A stretch of DNA of 46,680 nucleotides from JAIYDJ01 sp031398695 (GTDB lineage: Bacteria > Pseudomonadota > Alphaproteobacteria > Rhodobacterales > Rhodobacteraceae): positions 1-46,680 of the forward strand of contig JANNNU010000067.1 of the NCBI GenBank assembly GCA_031398695.1. Reading direction: 5' to 3'. Shown here in pieces: positions 16,912 to 24,587 of this stretch. The notes under the pieces were generated by a model that did no database searches, was not told the DNA's origin, and was given only the letters and a program-made list of their open reading frames with translations. Position 1 is the stretch's first letter; each line of letters begins with the position of its first letter. A program made the position numbers and the translations under genes.

Positions 16912-17871
16912 ATGTCCTTTCGCCTGCAACCCACGCCACTTGCCCGGCCAAACCGGTGCCAGCTGTTCGCGCCCGGCTCGCGCCCGGCGGTGTTTGCCAA
17001 GATGGCCGCCTCGGCCGCGGATGTGGTGAACATCGACCTCGAGGATTCGGTGGCGCCGTCCGACAAGGACGCTGCACGGGCCAACGTCATCGCGGCAACG
17101 CGCGAGGTGGACTGGGGCCGCAAACACCTGTCGGTCCGGATCAACGGGCTTGATACGCCGTGGTGGTATCGCGACGTGGTCGATCTGCTGGAACAGGGCG
17201 GCGATCGGCTGGATGCGATCATGATCCCCAAGGTCGGCTGCGCGGCCGACGTCTATGCGGTGGACGCGCTGGTGACGGCGGTGGAACGCGCGATGGGACG
17301 GACCCGGCCGATCGGGTTCGAGGTCATCATCGAATCGGCCGCCGGAATCACTCATGTCGCAGAGATCGCCGCCTCCAGCCCACGCTTGCAGGCGATGTCG
17401 CTGGGTGCCGCCGATTTTGCCGCCAGCATGGGGATGCAGACGACCGGCATCGGGGGCACGCAGGACAACTATTACATGCTGCAGGCCGGGGTGCGGCACT
17501 GGTCCGACCCCTGGCATTGGGCGCAGGCCGCCATCGTCGCCGCATGCCGGACGCACGGGATTCTGCCGGTCGACGGCCCGTTCGGCGATTTTAGCGACGA
17601 CGAAGGCTTTCGCGCACAGGCGCGGCGTTCGGCGACGCTGGGAATGGTCGGCAAGTGGGCGATCCACCCCCGGCAGGTGGCCTTGGCGAACGAGGTGTTC
17701 ACACCATCCGATGCCGCCGTGGCCGAGGCGCGCGACATTCTTGCCGCAATGGCCGAGGCCTCCCTGCGTGGCGAGGGCGCGACGGTCTACAAGGGGCGTC
17801 TGGTGGACATCGCATCGATCAAGCAGGCCGAGGTCGTGGTCCGGCAAGCGGAAATGATTGCTGCGACATGA
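16912..17871 (+). CDS. mcl1: L-malyl-CoA / beta-methylmalyl-CoA lyase
   Basis: 319 residues from ATG 16912. It cleaves beta-methylmalyl-CoA to glyoxylate and propionyl-CoA in the ethylmalonyl-CoA pathway, which replaces the glyoxylate cycle for acetate growth in Rhodobacterales. The sequence agrees with Rhodobacter Mcl1 as I remember it almost throughout: FRLQPTPLARPNRCQLF, DVVNIDLEDSVAP, FEVIIESAAGI, SLGAADFAASMGMQTTGIGG and MVGKWAIHPRQVALANEVF. Metal-binding Glu/Asp residues are in those motifs. The frame extends upstream but homology starts here. Other pathway genes are not in the window. Confidence 0.96.
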   Translation: MSFRLQPTPLARPNRCQLFAPGSRPAVFAKMAASAADVVNIDLEDSVAPSDKDAARANVIAATREVDWGRKHLSVRINGLDTPWWYRDVVDLLEQGGDRLDAIMIPKVGCAADVYAVDALVTAVERAMGRTRPIGFEVIIESAAGITHVAEIAASSPRLQAMSLGAADFAASMGMQTTGIGGTQDNYYMLQAGVRHWSDPWHWAQAAIVAACRTHGILPVDGPFGDFSDDEGFRAQARRSATLGMVGKWAIHPRQVALANEVFTPSDAAVAEARDILAAMAEASLRGEGATVYKGRLVDIASIKQAEVVVRQAEMIAAT

Positions 17872-17882
17872 CGCAAGGTCAG

Positions 17883-18070
17883 TTGACAGAGTGATCACAA
17901 AAGGTTCACATTAACGCAGGCAACGCCCGAAACTGGGGCGAAATGCGAAAAGATACCCGCGCTGTGCATCAGGGAAGAGGAGGTCCCGCACAGCAAAAAG
18001 GGGAGGATGCACGCCCCGGGCCATGGTCCGGGGTGTTGCTGTTATAGGACCTCCTATACAGGCGACCTGT
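17883..18070 (+). ncRNA. Candidate structured small RNA with its own promoter
   Basis: A 238-nt gap between mcl and a converging gene holds TTGACA (17883-17888), 18 nt, then CACATT (17907-17912), and then five consecutive stems: CGCCC/GGGCG (17924-17940), GCTGTGC/GCACAGC with inner GGGA/TCCC (17961-17994), ACGCCCCGG/CCGGGGTGT (18012-18036), TATAGG/CCTATA (18043-18058) and ACAGG/CCTGT (18058-18070). Loop AGGAGGTCC (17978-17986) is perfectly complementary to GGACCTCCT (18047-18055), so a long-range pairing or switch is possible. No credible ORF is seen. The alternative is simply bidirectional terminators. Confidence 0.4.
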
Positions 18071-18109
18071 CCGGTCTGACACCCACGTGGCACAGAACCG
18101 CGCGACCCG

Positions 18110-18910
18110 TCAGGCCGACTGCTCGCTCGATAGTCCGCGCAAAGCCGAAATCGCCATCCGCATCATCGCGTCCAGCCACAGCCGAGCATCGTCTACCGCC
18201 GCGACATAGCTGGTCATGCTCGGGGCCAGACCGGGGATCTGCTGACCGATCCGCGGCGCCATAAGGTAGGTGAACGCGCCGATCGCCGCGATGACCATCA
18301 CCAGCACGAACCCGTTGCGAAATCCGTTACCGGTCGGTTGCGGGGCTGGCAAGCTTTCGGCGACTGTCGCCAGCTCGCCGCTGCGCCGGTCGGTCGCTGC
18401 GCGCAGGGTCGAATTGATCTCGTCGATCGCAGGCAACATTTCGCGGCGGGTCTGCGGGCGCTGCGCCGCGCGGGGTTCCGGGTCTGCCCCCTTCATCATC
18501 GCGATGCGTTGCGCGGCCGCGCTGGCCGGGGGATTGGGTGCGGTATCCGCCGGGGCAGCGGCGACGGGGCTGGCGGTCGACAGGCCCATCTCGGTCTGGG
18601 TCTCGATCGGCTGGCTGGCCTCGGCCCGGCGCGCGGCGGCCTCGCGTTCGGCTTCCTCACGCAGAACGGCCACCACGGATTCGTCCAGACCTCTCGGTTT
18701 GGCCGCAAGGTCGGGGGCGGCAGCCTCGGTCCCGCCCGCGGGTGGTGCGTCGAACAAGGCGGCTTCTTCGGCGGCAGCGGCCTCGGCAAGCGGCGATGGC
18801 TGGAACCACGATGTACCACAATTCGAACACTGCACATCCCGGCCCGCCCTCGGGATGGCGGCAGCATCGACTTCGTATTCCGCATCGCAATTCGGGCAGA
18901 CCAGCCGCAT
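18110..18910 (-). CDS. Zinc-ribbon membrane protein (MJ0042-type N-terminus)
   Basis: 266 residues from ATG 18910. The N-terminus is a CxxC...CxxC zinc ribbon: C5, C8, C28 and C31 (VCPNCDAEY, VQCSNCGTSWF). A long low-complexity Ala/Glu/Pro-rich middle follows, then one transmembrane segment (FVLVMVIAAIGAFTYLMAP) near residue 200 and a short C-terminal domain. Such zinc-ribbon proteins of unknown role often stand divergent to ftsEX in Rhodobacterales, as here. A regulatory or envelope role is a guess. Confidence 0.8.
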   Translation of the reverse strand: MRLVCPNCDAEYEVDAAAIPRAGRDVQCSNCGTSWFQPSPLAEAAAAEEAALFDAPPAGGTEAAAPDLAAKPRGLDESVVAVLREEAEREAAARRAEASQPIETQTEMGLSTASPVAAAPADTAPNPPASAAAQRIAMMKGADPEPRAAQRPQTRREMLPAIDEINSTLRAATDRRSGELATVAESLPAPQPTGNGFRNGFVLVMVIAAIGAFTYLMAPRIGQQIPGLAPSMTSYVAAVDDARLWLDAMMRMAISALRGLSSEQSA

Positions 18911-19065
18911 CCTTGAAATCCTTGCCGTTTCCATGCGCCCACTTCACGTTCTAGCAACGATGGGGACAATATCCAAGTGTTTGTGGTTAATACGCGACCG
19001 GCGGTGATTGAAACCACCGACCGCATCAGCCAAGGTATCCGCGGATCAGGAAGAGGCCAACCCGC

Positions 19066-19737
19066 GTGATCGCGTTTGACAGTGCAGCCTACAATTACGG
19101 TGGTGGTGAATTGCTGTCCGAAGTGTCGCTGCGTCTGGCCCCGGGATCTTTTCATTTTCTGACCGGGCCGTCGGGGTCGGGCAAGTCGACATTCCTCAAG
19201 CTGTGCTACGCCGAACTGCTGCCGACAGCCGGTCGCGTGACGCTGTTCGACCGCGAGGTGCGCGGCCTGTCGCGCGACGAGGTGGCGCTGACCCGCCGCC
19301 GGATCGGCGTGGTGCATCAGGATTGCCAGTTCCTCGATCATCTGCCCCTGGCCGCCAATGTGACATTGCCGCTGACCGTGGCGGGCCGCACGGGCCCTGT
19401 GCAGGATCTGACGGACTTGCTGGGGTGGGTCGGTCTGGGCGCGCTCGCCGGGGCGTTGCCGCCGTCGCTGTCGGGGGGCGAGCGGCAGCGGGCGGCGCTT
19501 GCGCGAGCCGTCATCATGGGGCCGGACGTCATTCTGGCGGATGAACCCACGGGCAACGTCGATTGGGACATGTCGCTGCGCCTGCTGACGCTGCTGGTCG
19601 AACTGAACAAGATGGGCAAGACCATTCTGGTCGCGACGCACGACCTGAACCTGATCCGGCAGGCCAAGGCGCAGGTCGCGGCGCGGGTTCTGCGGATCTC
19701 GAAACGGCGCATCCAGTTGGCGGGGGCCGATCTGTGA
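19066..19737 (+). CDS. ftsE: Cell-division ABC-transporter ATPase FtsE
   Basis: 223 residues with a GTG start at 19066. FtsE with FtsX forms a complex that controls periplasmic peptidoglycan hydrolases at the septum. Walker A GPSGSGKST is at residues 34-42. The signature is LSGGERQR and Walker B is VILADEPTG, followed by an H-loop VATHDLN. The length is typical. Its TGA overlaps the GTG of ftsX by 4 nt. Confidence 0.95.
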   Translation: MIAFDSAAYNYGGGELLSEVSLRLAPGSFHFLTGPSGSGKSTFLKLCYAELLPTAGRVTLFDREVRGLSRDEVALTRRRIGVVHQDCQFLDHLPLAANVTLPLTVAGRTGPVQDLTDLLGWVGLGALAGALPPSLSGGERQRAALARAVIMGPDVILADEPTGNVDWDMSLRLLTLLVELNKMGKTILVATHDLNLIRQAKAQVAARVLRISKRRIQLAGADL

Positions 19738-20624
19738 AACTGCCGACGATCCTTGCGTCCGACCCGCAGGCCGACCGCGTCGTCCCACCCTCGGGCGCTG
19801 CGGCGCGGCTGACCGGGCTGGTGGCCGGGGCGATGGCGTTTCTGGCGGTCTTTGCGTTGGCTCTGTCGCTGGCCGCGGGCCGTTTGGCCGACCGCTGGGG
19901 CGAGGCGCTGGCGCGCACGGCGACGGTGCGCATTTCGGCCCCGCCCGATCAGATGACACTGCAGACCGAGGCCGTGCTGGCGGTTCTGGCCGCAACGCCG
20001 GGCGTCGCCACGTCGCGCGCGCTGAGCGTAGAAGAACAGCACACGTTGCTGGCGCCCTGGTTCGGTCCCGATCTGCCGGTCGAGGCGCTGCCGCTGCCGC
20101 AACTGATCGAGGTGGTCGAAACCGGCGCGGGGTATGACGGCGAAGGGCTGCGGCAGCGGCTGGCGGCAGAGGCGCCGGGGGCCGTGCTGGATGACCACAC
20201 CCGCTGGCGCAAGCCGCTGGTACAGGCGGCGGGGCGGTTGCGGCTGCTGGGCTGGGTGTCGATGGGGCTGATCGGTGCGGTGGTCGCGGCAATGATCACG
20301 CTGGCGGCAAATGCGGCGCTGGCGGCCAACGGTCAGGTGATCCGGGTGCTGCGGCTGGTGGGCGCGCGCGACACCTACATCGCGCGGGCGTTTGTGCGCC
20401 GGTTCACGCTCAGGGCGTTCTGGGGGGCGGCGGCGGGATCGGCGGTCGGGATGATCGGAGTCGCCCTGTTGCCCCGCGCCGATGCGGCGGGCGGGTTTCT
20501 GACCGGCCTGGGGTTTCAGGGGGCAGGCTGGCTGCTGCCCTTGCTGCTGCCGGTTCTGGCGGGCGCGGTGGCCTTTGCCGCCACCCGCGCCGCGGCCCTG
20601 GCCAAATTGAGGGAGTTGACCTGA
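19734..20624 (+). CDS. ftsX: Cell-division protein FtsX (permease)
   Basis: 296 residues, starting at GTG 19734 in a GTGA overlap with ftsE. The frame is open further upstream inside ftsE, but the overlap start gives a normal FtsX. A short cytoplasmic N-terminus is followed by a first membrane span (LTGLVAGAMAFLAVFALALSL), a large periplasmic domain (about residues 50-165), then three more spans in the C-terminal FtsX/MacB domain. The stop overlaps plsC by one base (TGATG). Confidence 0.93.
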   Translation: MKLPTILASDPQADRVVPPSGAAARLTGLVAGAMAFLAVFALALSLAAGRLADRWGEALARTATVRISAPPDQMTLQTEAVLAVLAATPGVATSRALSVEEQHTLLAPWFGPDLPVEALPLPQLIEVVETGAGYDGEGLRQRLAAEAPGAVLDDHTRWRKPLVQAAGRLRLLGWVSMGLIGAVVAAMITLAANAALAANGQVIRVLRLVGARDTYIARAFVRRFTLRAFWGAAAGSAVGMIGVALLPRADAAGGFLTGLGFQGAGWLLPLLLPVLAGAVAFAATRAAALAKLRELT

Positions 20625-21343
20625 TGCGCTGGCTGCTGTCGCTGATCTTCGTCGCGCAGATGTATCTCGTGCTGATCGTCCTGATGCTGGTGTTCACCCC
20701 GGTGGCGCTGGTCTGGCGGGGGGCGTCGTTCTTTTGGATGCAGGCGTTCTGCCGCTGGACCCGGGTGTCGGCTCGCGTGATGGTCGGTTTGCGCAGCGAG
20801 GTGCGCGGCACCATTCCCAGCGGCGCCGTCCTGATCGCATCCAAGCACCAGTCGTTCTTTGACAGCATCATCCTGTTTTCCGTGCTCGACGCACCGCGCT
20901 TCATCATGAAAAAGCAGCTTGCCTATCTGCCGATCGCAGGCTGGCACGCACTGCGGATCGGCTGCGTGCCGGTCGATCGCGGCAAGCGCGGGCAGGCGAT
21001 CAAGCAGATGGTCGATGCCGTGGCCGCCGGGGCGCAGCGCCCGGGCCAGCTGATCATCTATCCGCAGGGCACCCGCATCGCGCCCGGCGTGCACGCGCCC
21101 TACAAGGTCGGGGCGGCGGCGCTTTACACCCAGTTGGGGCAGACCTGCGTGCCGGTCGGCACCAATGTCGGGCTCTTCTGGCCCCGGCACGGCATCTGGC
21201 GCAAACCCGGGTTGGCGGTGGTGGAGTTTCTGCCCCCCATCGCCCCCGGGCTGGACACCGTACCCTTCATCGCCGAGCTGGAAGCCCGCATCGAAACCAG
21301 CTCGAACGCGTTGATGGCCGAGGCGGGGTTCCGGGCACCATGA
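20624..21343 (+). CDS. plsC: 1-acyl-sn-glycerol-3-phosphate acyltransferase
   Basis: 239 residues. It acylates lysophosphatidic acid to phosphatidic acid in phospholipid synthesis. The catalytic HX4D motif is H75-QSFF-D80. The glycerol-phosphate-binding region is YPQGTRIAPG, and one N-terminal membrane span is visible (LSLIFVAQMYLVLIVLMLVF). The start codon overlaps the ftsX stop, so translation is coupled to the division genes. The next gene overlaps by 4 nt. Confidence 0.93.
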   Translation: MRWLLSLIFVAQMYLVLIVLMLVFTPVALVWRGASFFWMQAFCRWTRVSARVMVGLRSEVRGTIPSGAVLIASKHQSFFDSIILFSVLDAPRFIMKKQLAYLPIAGWHALRIGCVPVDRGKRGQAIKQMVDAVAAGAQRPGQLIIYPQGTRIAPGVHAPYKVGAAALYTQLGQTCVPVGTNVGLFWPRHGIWRKPGLAVVEFLPPIAPGLDTVPFIAELEARIETSSNALMAEAGFRAP

Positions 21344-21948
21344 TGGACTGGATCGCCACCGACGCCGACCTTCTGCGGCTTTACGGGCAACCGTCCGAGG
21401 CTGCACGGGTCAAGGTCGTGCCGCATCTGACGCCCAGCTACCGCGCCCATATCGAACGGTCGCGCTTTTGCGTGCTGACGACGGTAGGCCCCGCGGGCAC
21501 CGACGGCAGCCCGCGCGGCGACGAAGGCCCCGTGGTGACGGTGCTTGATGACCGTACGCTGGCCCTGCCCGACTGGAAGGGAAACGAGCGGATCGACAGC
21601 CTGCGCAACATCGTGACCGATGGCCGGGTCAGCCTGCTGTTTCTGGTCGCGGGGTCGAACACGGCGATGCGAGTCAACGGTACGGCGCTGCTGACGGCAG
21701 ACGCCGATCTGCGGGCGCGGTTCGCCCGGGGCGACCTGACGCCGCGCACCGTTATTGTCATCCGCGTGGCCGAAGTCTATTCGCAATGCGCGCGCGCGCT
21801 GATCCGGTCCGCGCTGTGGACCTCGGGGCCGCAAAACGATGGTCTGCCGACGGTGGGCGACATGCTGCGCGAGGCGACCGACGGCCGGTTCGATGGCGCG
21901 CAGTATGACGCGGCCTGGGCCGAACGTGCCAAGGCGACGATGTGGTAG
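21340..21948 (+). CDS. Pyridoxamine-5'-phosphate-oxidase-like flavin protein
   Basis: 202 residues of the PPOX split-barrel superfamily, closest in pattern to the MSMEG_1061-type FMN-dependent group. Recognisable features are HIERSRFCVLTTVGPAGTDGSPRGDEG, TLALPDWKGNERIDSLRNIV and a C-terminal VAEVYSQCARALIRSALW motif. The substrate is unknown. The ATG overlaps the plsC stop (ATGA), making it the fourth gene in a run of overlapping reading frames from ftsE. Confidence 0.82.
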   Translation: MMDWIATDADLLRLYGQPSEAARVKVVPHLTPSYRAHIERSRFCVLTTVGPAGTDGSPRGDEGPVVTVLDDRTLALPDWKGNERIDSLRNIVTDGRVSLLFLVAGSNTAMRVNGTALLTADADLRARFARGDLTPRTVIVIRVAEVYSQCARALIRSALWTSGPQNDGLPTVGDMLREATDGRFDGAQYDAAWAERAKATMW

Positions 21949-21969
21949 CCGCGCCGTTGCCTTGGCACC

Positions 21970-22166
21970 TCATCCGAGCAGACAGTCGTTCACCGCAAAG
22001 TCCAGCGCCAGCGTCGCTTCGGGCCCAAAGCGGCGGCCCGCCACGGTGAGGCCGGATCGTCGTAGGTCAGCACGTTCAGCGTGACCGTGCGGCCTTCCAG
22101 CGTGCCATCTGCAACGGCGGGCAGCGACGTCAGCAAAAGCGCGAGAATCGGGCGAAGCAGCAGCAT
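21970..22166 (-). pseudogene. Internally deleted secreted-protein gene
   Basis: Frame 1 from ATG 22166 encodes a clean signal peptide and mature start (MLLLRPILALLLTSLPAVADG, then TLEGRTVTLNVLTYDDP). At about 22,052 the sequence shifts to another frame, which gives a plausible C-terminus, GLTVAGRRFGPEATLALDF then AVNDCLLG, ending at TGA 21970. The frame-1 reading instead becomes Arg/Trp-rich nonsense and stops at 21990. The middle of the protein appears lost. I do not recognise a named family. Confidence 0.65.
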
Positions 22167-22230
22167 GTAACACCTGTGTTCTGGTCGCAGCGTGCCGCAA
22201 CCGCCCGCCGCTGTCTTGTGGCAAATGCCG

Positions 22231-22800
22231 TCAACCGCCCTGCGCCGCCTTGCGCGCGCGGTAATTCGCGACCTTGTCGCGATTGCCGCAGGCGACCGTC
22301 GAACACCAGCGCCGGCGGTTGTTCTTGCCCCGGTCATAGAACACCATCGTGCAATCGGGGTTCTGGCAATGCTTCAGCCGGTCGGGCTCGTGGTCTTGCG
22401 CGAACCGCGCAAAATCCAGCGCCGCTGCCGTCGCCAGCGACAGTGGCGCGTGCCGTTCCACAAGCCGGGCCGCGCCGCCGGTGATCTCGAGGTGCCGGAC
22501 AAAGCGCGCTTGCTGCAAGTGGGCGTTGACCAGATCGGCCACGGGGTCGGGCACCGGCTTGCCCAAGGCCAGATGTTCGACCATCGGACGCAACGCCGCG
22601 CGCAGCCCCACCGCCCCGTCCAGATCTGGGGGCCCGTCCGACAGGCCCGCCAAGCCCTGCCACAGCCGCAGCTTTTCCGGATCGTCGATCAGGTCGCGGG
22701 GTTGCCCGCCGAGGACAGGGGTCGTGTTCAGCAGATCAAGCCATAGGGCGCCGCCTAGAAACGGCATCCCATCGCGGAAGTCTTGAGAGTCGGCGGTCAT
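22231..22800 (-). CDS. CGNR zinc-finger / ABATE-domain regulator
   Basis: 189 residues from ATG 22800. The N-terminal two thirds match the ABATE (DUF1470-type) domain, thought to bind a ligand (FLGGALWLDLLNTTPV start). The C-terminus is the CGNR zinc finger with C145, C150, C166 and C171 (HCQNPDC, WCSTVACGNRDK). These proteins are regarded as stress-linked transcription regulators. It is divergent to a secreted cupin-like gene across a 150-nt AT-rich region full of dyads, which suggests autoregulation and control of that neighbour. Confidence 0.88.
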   Translation of the reverse strand: MTADSQDFRDGMPFLGGALWLDLLNTTPVLGGQPRDLIDDPEKLRLWQGLAGLSDGPPDLDGAVGLRAALRPMVEHLALGKPVPDPVADLVNAHLQQARFVRHLEITGGAARLVERHAPLSLATAAALDFARFAQDHEPDRLKHCQNPDCTMVFYDRGKNNRRRWCSTVACGNRDKVANYRARKAAQGG

Positions 22801-22829
22801 CGGTCTGCCCCGTGCACTGTGATGCAGAA

Positions 22830-22904
22830 TTTGTAACCTACAAAAAATATTTTGACAAGTTACGCCTTGTATGTCACCTTTAATATGCACTTTGAAAAGT
22901 GACA
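22830..22904. promoter_or_regulatory. Divergent promoter/operator between CGNR regulator and cupin gene
   Basis: Three dyads: TTTGTA-ACC-TACAAA (22830-22844), TGACA...TGTCA (22853-22876) and CACTTT-GA-AAAGTG (22888-22901). TGTCAC (22872-22877) is also inverted as GTGACA (22899-22904). On the minus strand TTGTCA, 17 nt, TACAAA forms a good promoter for the regulator whose -10 lies inside the first dyad. On the plus strand TTGACA (22852-22857) begins in the same block. The AT content is far above the neighbourhood. Confidence 0.6.
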
Positions 22905-22950
22905 AACCATCAAACCCCGGCCATCAGGCCTAGACCCAAAGGACGATCCC

Positions 22951-23403
22951 ATGACCCGCTTTACCACCCTTCTGACGGCGACCCTCGCCGCTATGACCCT
23001 GACCCCGGCCGGCCTCAGCGCCGAAATCCGCCACGAAGGCCCGTCGGTCAGCATCCCCGGCGACCAGATCAACTTCGGTCCCACCGGCGTTAAGACCAAC
23101 GCGGGCGAGCTGATGGCGGGCCCGGTCTATGGCGACCTGACCAAAGGCAAGCACGGCACCTTCATCCGGATGCCCGCCGGTTTTGTCAGTGTCGAACATG
23201 ACCACACGCAGGATTACCTTGGCGTCGTGATCCGCGGCGTCGGGGCCAACGGACCGGCCGGATCCGCGGATGTGGCTCTGCCCGCCGGCTCCTACTGGTT
23301 TCAGACCGGCGAGGAAGACCACGTTACCAAATGCATTTCGCACGAAGACTGCCTGTTCTTCCTCTATCAGCCGGGGGCGTTCGACTACGTTCCGGCCAAC
23401 TGA
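22951..23403 (+). CDS. Secreted cupin-like protein (DUF4437-type)
   Basis: 150 residues with a signal peptide (MTRFTTLLTATLAAMTLTPAG, cleavage near LSA). The mature part is a small beta-rich cupin: MPAGFVSVEHDHTQDYLGVVIRG contains the H-D-H metal-type cluster, and LPAGSYWFQTGEEDHVTKC follows. Two cysteine residues near the C-terminus (CISHEDC) could form a disulfide. It resembles DUF4437-type periplasmic cupins. Substrate and activity are unknown. It is probably controlled by the divergent CGNR protein. Confidence 0.75.
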   Translation: MTRFTTLLTATLAAMTLTPAGLSAEIRHEGPSVSIPGDQINFGPTGVKTNAGELMAGPVYGDLTKGKHGTFIRMPAGFVSVEHDHTQDYLGVVIRGVGANGPAGSADVALPAGSYWFQTGEEDHVTKCISHEDCLFFLYQPGAFDYVPAN

Positions 23404-23439
23404 ATGCCTGCAGCACGGTGCGTCTGCCTGGTGTCCAGG

Positions 23440-24471
23440 TCAGGCCACCAGCCGCGCCTCGCTGGCACGCACCACCCGACGCGCGGTGCGCGGACAGGTC
23501 CGTGACAGGCTGTCCAGATCCGGGAACAGACGCAACACCTCGGCCCGTGCGGCCTTGTCGAGGCCGGTCAGCGACAGGGCCGACGGAAAGAAGCTTTCGC
23601 TGAGCACGCCATGCGACCGCACGATCTGATGACCGTCCAGCAGAAAGTGCACATAGGTCACATCGGCGTCCGGCACGGGCTGGCAGATCGTCGTGCCATT
23701 GACCAGGGCATGCGCGGGCACCAGCACTTCCGGCTGGCCGAAATGCAACTCGGCCCGCCAGCCGCCCAGGCATAGTCGATGCTGCGGCGACAGTCCCAGC
23801 GCCCGGTCGGGAAGTCCGTCGCCCAGCGATCCGGGCGCAAAGATCACCGGGCTCAACGTCGGATCGGCGATCAGCGCGGGCGTCGTGATGCGCCGGCGCC
23901 CGATCCACTGCACCTGCTGATATCCGGCATCCTTGGTCCAGACCATGGTGCCTGGCGTCAGATGTTCGACCGCCTGTGATCCGATGTCGGTCTCGATCAG
24001 CGTGCCGGCAGCAAAGCACACCAGCATCGACACGTTGTCGATGATCGCACCCAGACTGTCGTTCGGCCCCAGTTCGGTCAGCCGGATCGTATAGCTGCCT
24101 GCGTCCGGAAAGCTGACGGGCATCGCATACGAGGTCATGCTGTTCGAGGTGGGCAAAAAAGTCTGCGTCGCGATCACCTGCCCCTGATCGTTCAGCACGT
24201 CGACGCGAAAGCCCTCGGCCCCGGCATTGCGGTTCGAGGCGGTCCGCAACGCAGACTGAAACGTCAGTGCCGTATCCAGCGGGTTTTCGATGCTGACCGT
24301 CTGCTGCATCACCGTGATCTGTCCCGACTGGCCATCCATCTCGGCAACCCGGTTGCCCGACCCGTTGCTCAGATAGGCGCTTTCAGGATACGTGGTTTCC
24401 AGATCGGTCCCGCTCCACCCCGCACTGCCAAGGTCGAAGGTTCCGTTCACGATGATGTTGGTCTGGGTCAT
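23440..24471 (-). CDS. Hint-domain protein with N-terminal carbohydrate-binding-like domain
   Basis: 343 residues from ATG 24471. Residues 1-148 resemble a jelly-roll domain (NIIVNGTFDLGSAGWSGTDLE, then YTIRLTELGPNDSLGAIIDNV). At C152 begins a Hint_2 domain (CFAAGTLIET), the splicing/autocleavage fold seen in hedgehog and inteins. The rest includes LTPGTMVWTKDAG, LSPQHRLCLGG and HFLLDGHQIVRSHGVLSESF. There is no signal peptide, so type I export is possible, as for many Rhodobacterales Hint proteins. Autoprocessing before C152 is a reasonable but untested inference. Confidence 0.85.
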   Translation of the reverse strand: MTQTNIIVNGTFDLGSAGWSGTDLETTYPESAYLSNGSGNRVAEMDGQSGQITVMQQTVSIENPLDTALTFQSALRTASNRNAGAEGFRVDVLNDQGQVIATQTFLPTSNSMTSYAMPVSFPDAGSYTIRLTELGPNDSLGAIIDNVSMLVCFAAGTLIETDIGSQAVEHLTPGTMVWTKDAGYQQVQWIGRRRITTPALIADPTLSPVIFAPGSLGDGLPDRALGLSPQHRLCLGGWRAELHFGQPEVLVPAHALVNGTTICQPVPDADVTYVHFLLDGHQIVRSHGVLSESFFPSALSLTGLDKAARAEVLRLFPDLDSLSRTCPRTARRVVRASEARLVA

Positions 24472-24550
24472 GGAATGTCCGGCAACAGGGATATGCCAGT
24501 CCACATGACGTCGCCAATCGAATAAATTTTGGCTAAACTGCGTTCATTCG

Positions 24551-24576
24551 GGGGCCGGCGCGCCGTGCCAGGCCCC
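24551..24576 (-). terminator. GC-rich hairpin after accA
   Basis: GGGGCC (24551-24556) and GGCCCC (24571-24576) form a 6-bp stem with a 14-nt GC-rich loop, 12 nt past the accA stop. There is no T-run. It may stabilise the accA 3' end. The 116-nt gap also carries an AT-rich patch (24515-24545) that could hold the Hint gene promoter. Confidence 0.35.
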
Positions 24577-24587
24577 TCAGCCCTGCG

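Noticed and set aside
17883..18070. 4.5S RNA, RNase P RNA or tmRNA in the structured gap
   Set aside because: The invariant motifs of these RNAs (for example GGUCAGGUCCGGAAGGAAGC for 4.5S) are absent.
18007..18264. 85-codon plus-strand frame starting ATGCACGCCCC
   Set aside because: Overlaps the zinc-ribbon gene and the hairpin region; Arg/Ser/Pro-rich with no homology.
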